Made by a program: the position numbers and the translations under genes. A stretch of 7,718 nt of DNA, from the NCBI GenBank assembly GCA_902470365.1, contig CABRFZ010000047.1:1-7718 (forward strand), written 5' to 3'. The first letter of the stretch is position 1, and the number at the start of each line of letters is the position of its first letter. Shown piece by piece: positions 6,734-7,718 of this stretch. Below the pieces are notes generated by a model, which was not told the DNA's origin, made no database searches, and worked only from the letters and a program-made list of their open reading frames with translations. The stretch comes from an uncultured Collinsella sp. (GTDB lineage: Bacteria; Actinomycetota; Coriobacteriia; Coriobacteriales; Coriobacteriaceae).

Positions 6734-6764
6734 ACGAGAGGCGTCTATCGGCTTCCCAATCTAC

Positions 6765-7622
6765 CTACTCCACAACCTTATCCGGCTGGATGAGCTCCTC
6801 GTAGTAGCTGATATGTTCGCGAGCGTCTTCAATCTCGGGCAGCAGGAAGTTGTAGATGACTTCGATGATCATCGTGGCGCTGATCTTAGAGAACGCAAAG
6901 TCGCCCGTCGTCAGCAGCGCATCGTGGTTGACGGTATTAAAAGTGTAGTCTGCCAGACGCGCGAGCGGGGATTTGCTGTCGCTGCTGATGACGACTACGG
7001 TTGCGCCGCAGTTGCGAGCCGCTTTTGCCATGCGATTCAGTCGGCGCGATTTGCCGGAGTTTGAGATAAGCACGATGACGTCACCCGGGCGTAACGTGAG
7101 CGCAAAGCCGATTGATGTCTCGCTAATGGTGCTCGCCATGCAGCGCAGGCCCAGCTGCGAAAACTTAAACGTCGCATCGAGCGCGATCGCGTTCGTATTG
7201 CCCACAGCTGCAAACTCAATAACCCCTGCATGCTTAAGGGCATGCACAACAGCCGCCAGCGTATCGTGGTCGATCCCGTCGATGGTCGCATTAAGCTCGC
7301 TCACCTTGGCAGCCAGGATATTCTTGAGGCTCTGCTCCATATTGTCGAGCGAGACCTCGTCAGTCAGGCCCTCGTTACGCTGGTTTTCCAAATCCCTCGC
7401 CAACGAAAACTGAAAGCTGCGGAAGCTACCAAAGCCAAGCTTGCGGCAGAAGCGCGAAACGGTCGCCTCGGACGTGGCGGCGGCGCGCGAGAGCTGAGCG
7501 GCCGTGAGGCGTGGCGCCTCGGACTGGTGCTCCAATATATAGTCGACAATGCGCTGCTCGGACTCGCTGTATCCCTGATGGGTGCTAATGAGGGAAAGTG
7601 CGCTCTTGCTACTATCGGTCAT
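6765..7622 (-). CDS. MurR/RpiR family transcriptional regulator with SIS domain
   Basis: A 285-residue regulator. Residues 8-80 form the RpiR-type helix-turn-helix domain; LTAAQLSRAAATSEATVSRF (39-58) followed by CRKLGFGSF is the characteristic recognition region. Residues about 120-260 form a SIS sugar-phosphate binding domain with VIVLISNSGKS (182-192) as the second ligand loop. The first loop reads GNTNA (141-145) instead of the usual Gly-x-Gly-x-Ser type, so the ligand may be unusual. The start is ATG 7622, with AGGAG (complement of 7629-7633) 6 bases before it. An upstream ATG at 7670 would place the -10 box immediately before the start codon and has no ribosome binding site. The target genes and ligand are unknown. 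Regulators of this family usually sit next to sugar or amino sugar genes, which would lie beyond the right edge. Confidence 0.9.
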   Translation of the reverse strand: MTDSSKSALSLISTHQGYSESEQRIVDYILEHQSEAPRLTAAQLSRAAATSEATVSRFCRKLGFGSFRSFQFSLARDLENQRNEGLTDEVSLDNMEQSLKNILAAKVSELNATIDGIDHDTLAAVVHALKHAGVIEFAAVGNTNAIALDATFKFSQLGLRCMASTISETSIGFALTLRPGDVIVLISNSGKSRRLNRMAKAARNCGATVVVISSDSKSPLARLADYTFNTVNHDALLTTGDFAFSKISATMIIEVIYNFLLPEIEDAREHISYYEELIQPDKVVE

Positions 7623-7645
7623 GGATGGCTCCTGGTTGGCATGAA

Positions 7646-7676
7646 AATCAAATTTGATTCGCAATGCCATAGTATA
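7646..7676 (-). promoter_or_regulatory. Promoter -10 box and palindromic operator candidate of the RpiR-type gene
   Basis: On the minus strand TATACT (complement of 7671-7676) is a good -10 box; the -35 region at 16-18 bases spacing is weak. Between it and the start codon lies a perfect 14-bp palindrome, AATCAAATTTGATT (7646-7659), which would cover roughly +5 to +19 of the transcript. A symmetric AT-rich site at this place in an otherwise GC-rich region fits an operator, perhaps for self-repression. Binding is inferred only. The remaining bases to the window end (7677-7718) show no gene start. Confidence 0.5.
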
Positions 7677-7718
7677 CGGGCATTTTCAATTACAAGATAC
7701 ACCTTGCCGTTTCAAGTG

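Noticed and set aside
6524..6793. An 89-codon plus-strand frame across the recN end and the terminator
   Set aside because: It runs through the terminator and both inverted repeat arms and has no ribosome binding site; a similar KRSRW peptide on both strands simply reflects the inverted repeat.
7623..7670. Upstream ATG start for the RpiR-type regulator
   Set aside because: It directly follows the candidate -10 box, includes the palindrome and lacks a ribosome binding site, while ATG 7622 has AGGAG at 6 bases.
7700..7718. Short dyad CACCTTG ... CAAGTG at the right edge
   Set aside because: It is only a few imperfect pairs, cut off by the window end, with no context to judge it.

Overview
The window reads as ordinary chromosomal core DNA from a GC-rich actinobacterial-type bacterium. 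The gene content and order (Xaa-Pro peptidase, efp, Asp23-family gene, nusB, xseB, tlyA, nadK, recN) and the strong G/C third-position bias fit a gut Coriobacteriia lineage such as Collinsella. That assignment is inference from protein style and gene order, not from a marker gene.

Layout. Positions 1-170 hold the leader of the first gene, with a TTGACA box and a long imperfect hairpin. A metallopeptidase of family M24 follows (171-1301) and ends in a strong intrinsic terminator (1324-1366). A new promoter (TATAAT at 1398-1403) then starts a rightward run of seven tightly packed genes: efp (1461-2024), an Asp23/Gls24 (YqhY-like) gene (2049-2411), nusB (2415-2987), xseB (2990-3256), tlyA (3256-4068), nadK (4065-4925) and recN (4915-6543). 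After the 24-base efp/Asp23 gap, no gap exceeds 3 bases and the last three junctions overlap, which points to one operon with translational coupling. Positions 6544-6764 are non-coding. They contain a bidirectional terminator nested inside a larger inverted repeat with 27-base arms. A convergent MurR/RpiR-family regulator (7622-6765, minus strand) closes the window, with a 14-bp perfect palindrome between its -10 box and its start codon.

How the genes work together. The cluster mixes translation (EF-P at polyproline stalls, TlyA 2'-O-methylation of rRNA), transcription of rRNA (NusB), NADP supply (NadK) and DNA repair (ExoVII small subunit, RecN). The proline peptidase next to EF-P is a recurrent neighbourhood. 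The order resembles the Bacillus subtilis yqhY-nusB-folD-xseA-xseB-ispA-dxs-tlyA-ahrC-recN block, but folD, xseA, ispA, dxs and ahrC are absent here and nadK sits between tlyA and recN.

I found no mobile element, CRISPR array, RNA gene or clearly new system. The items most worth a second look are non-coding: the nested inverted repeat after recN, the leader hairpin before the peptidase gene, and the putative operator of the RpiR-type regulator.
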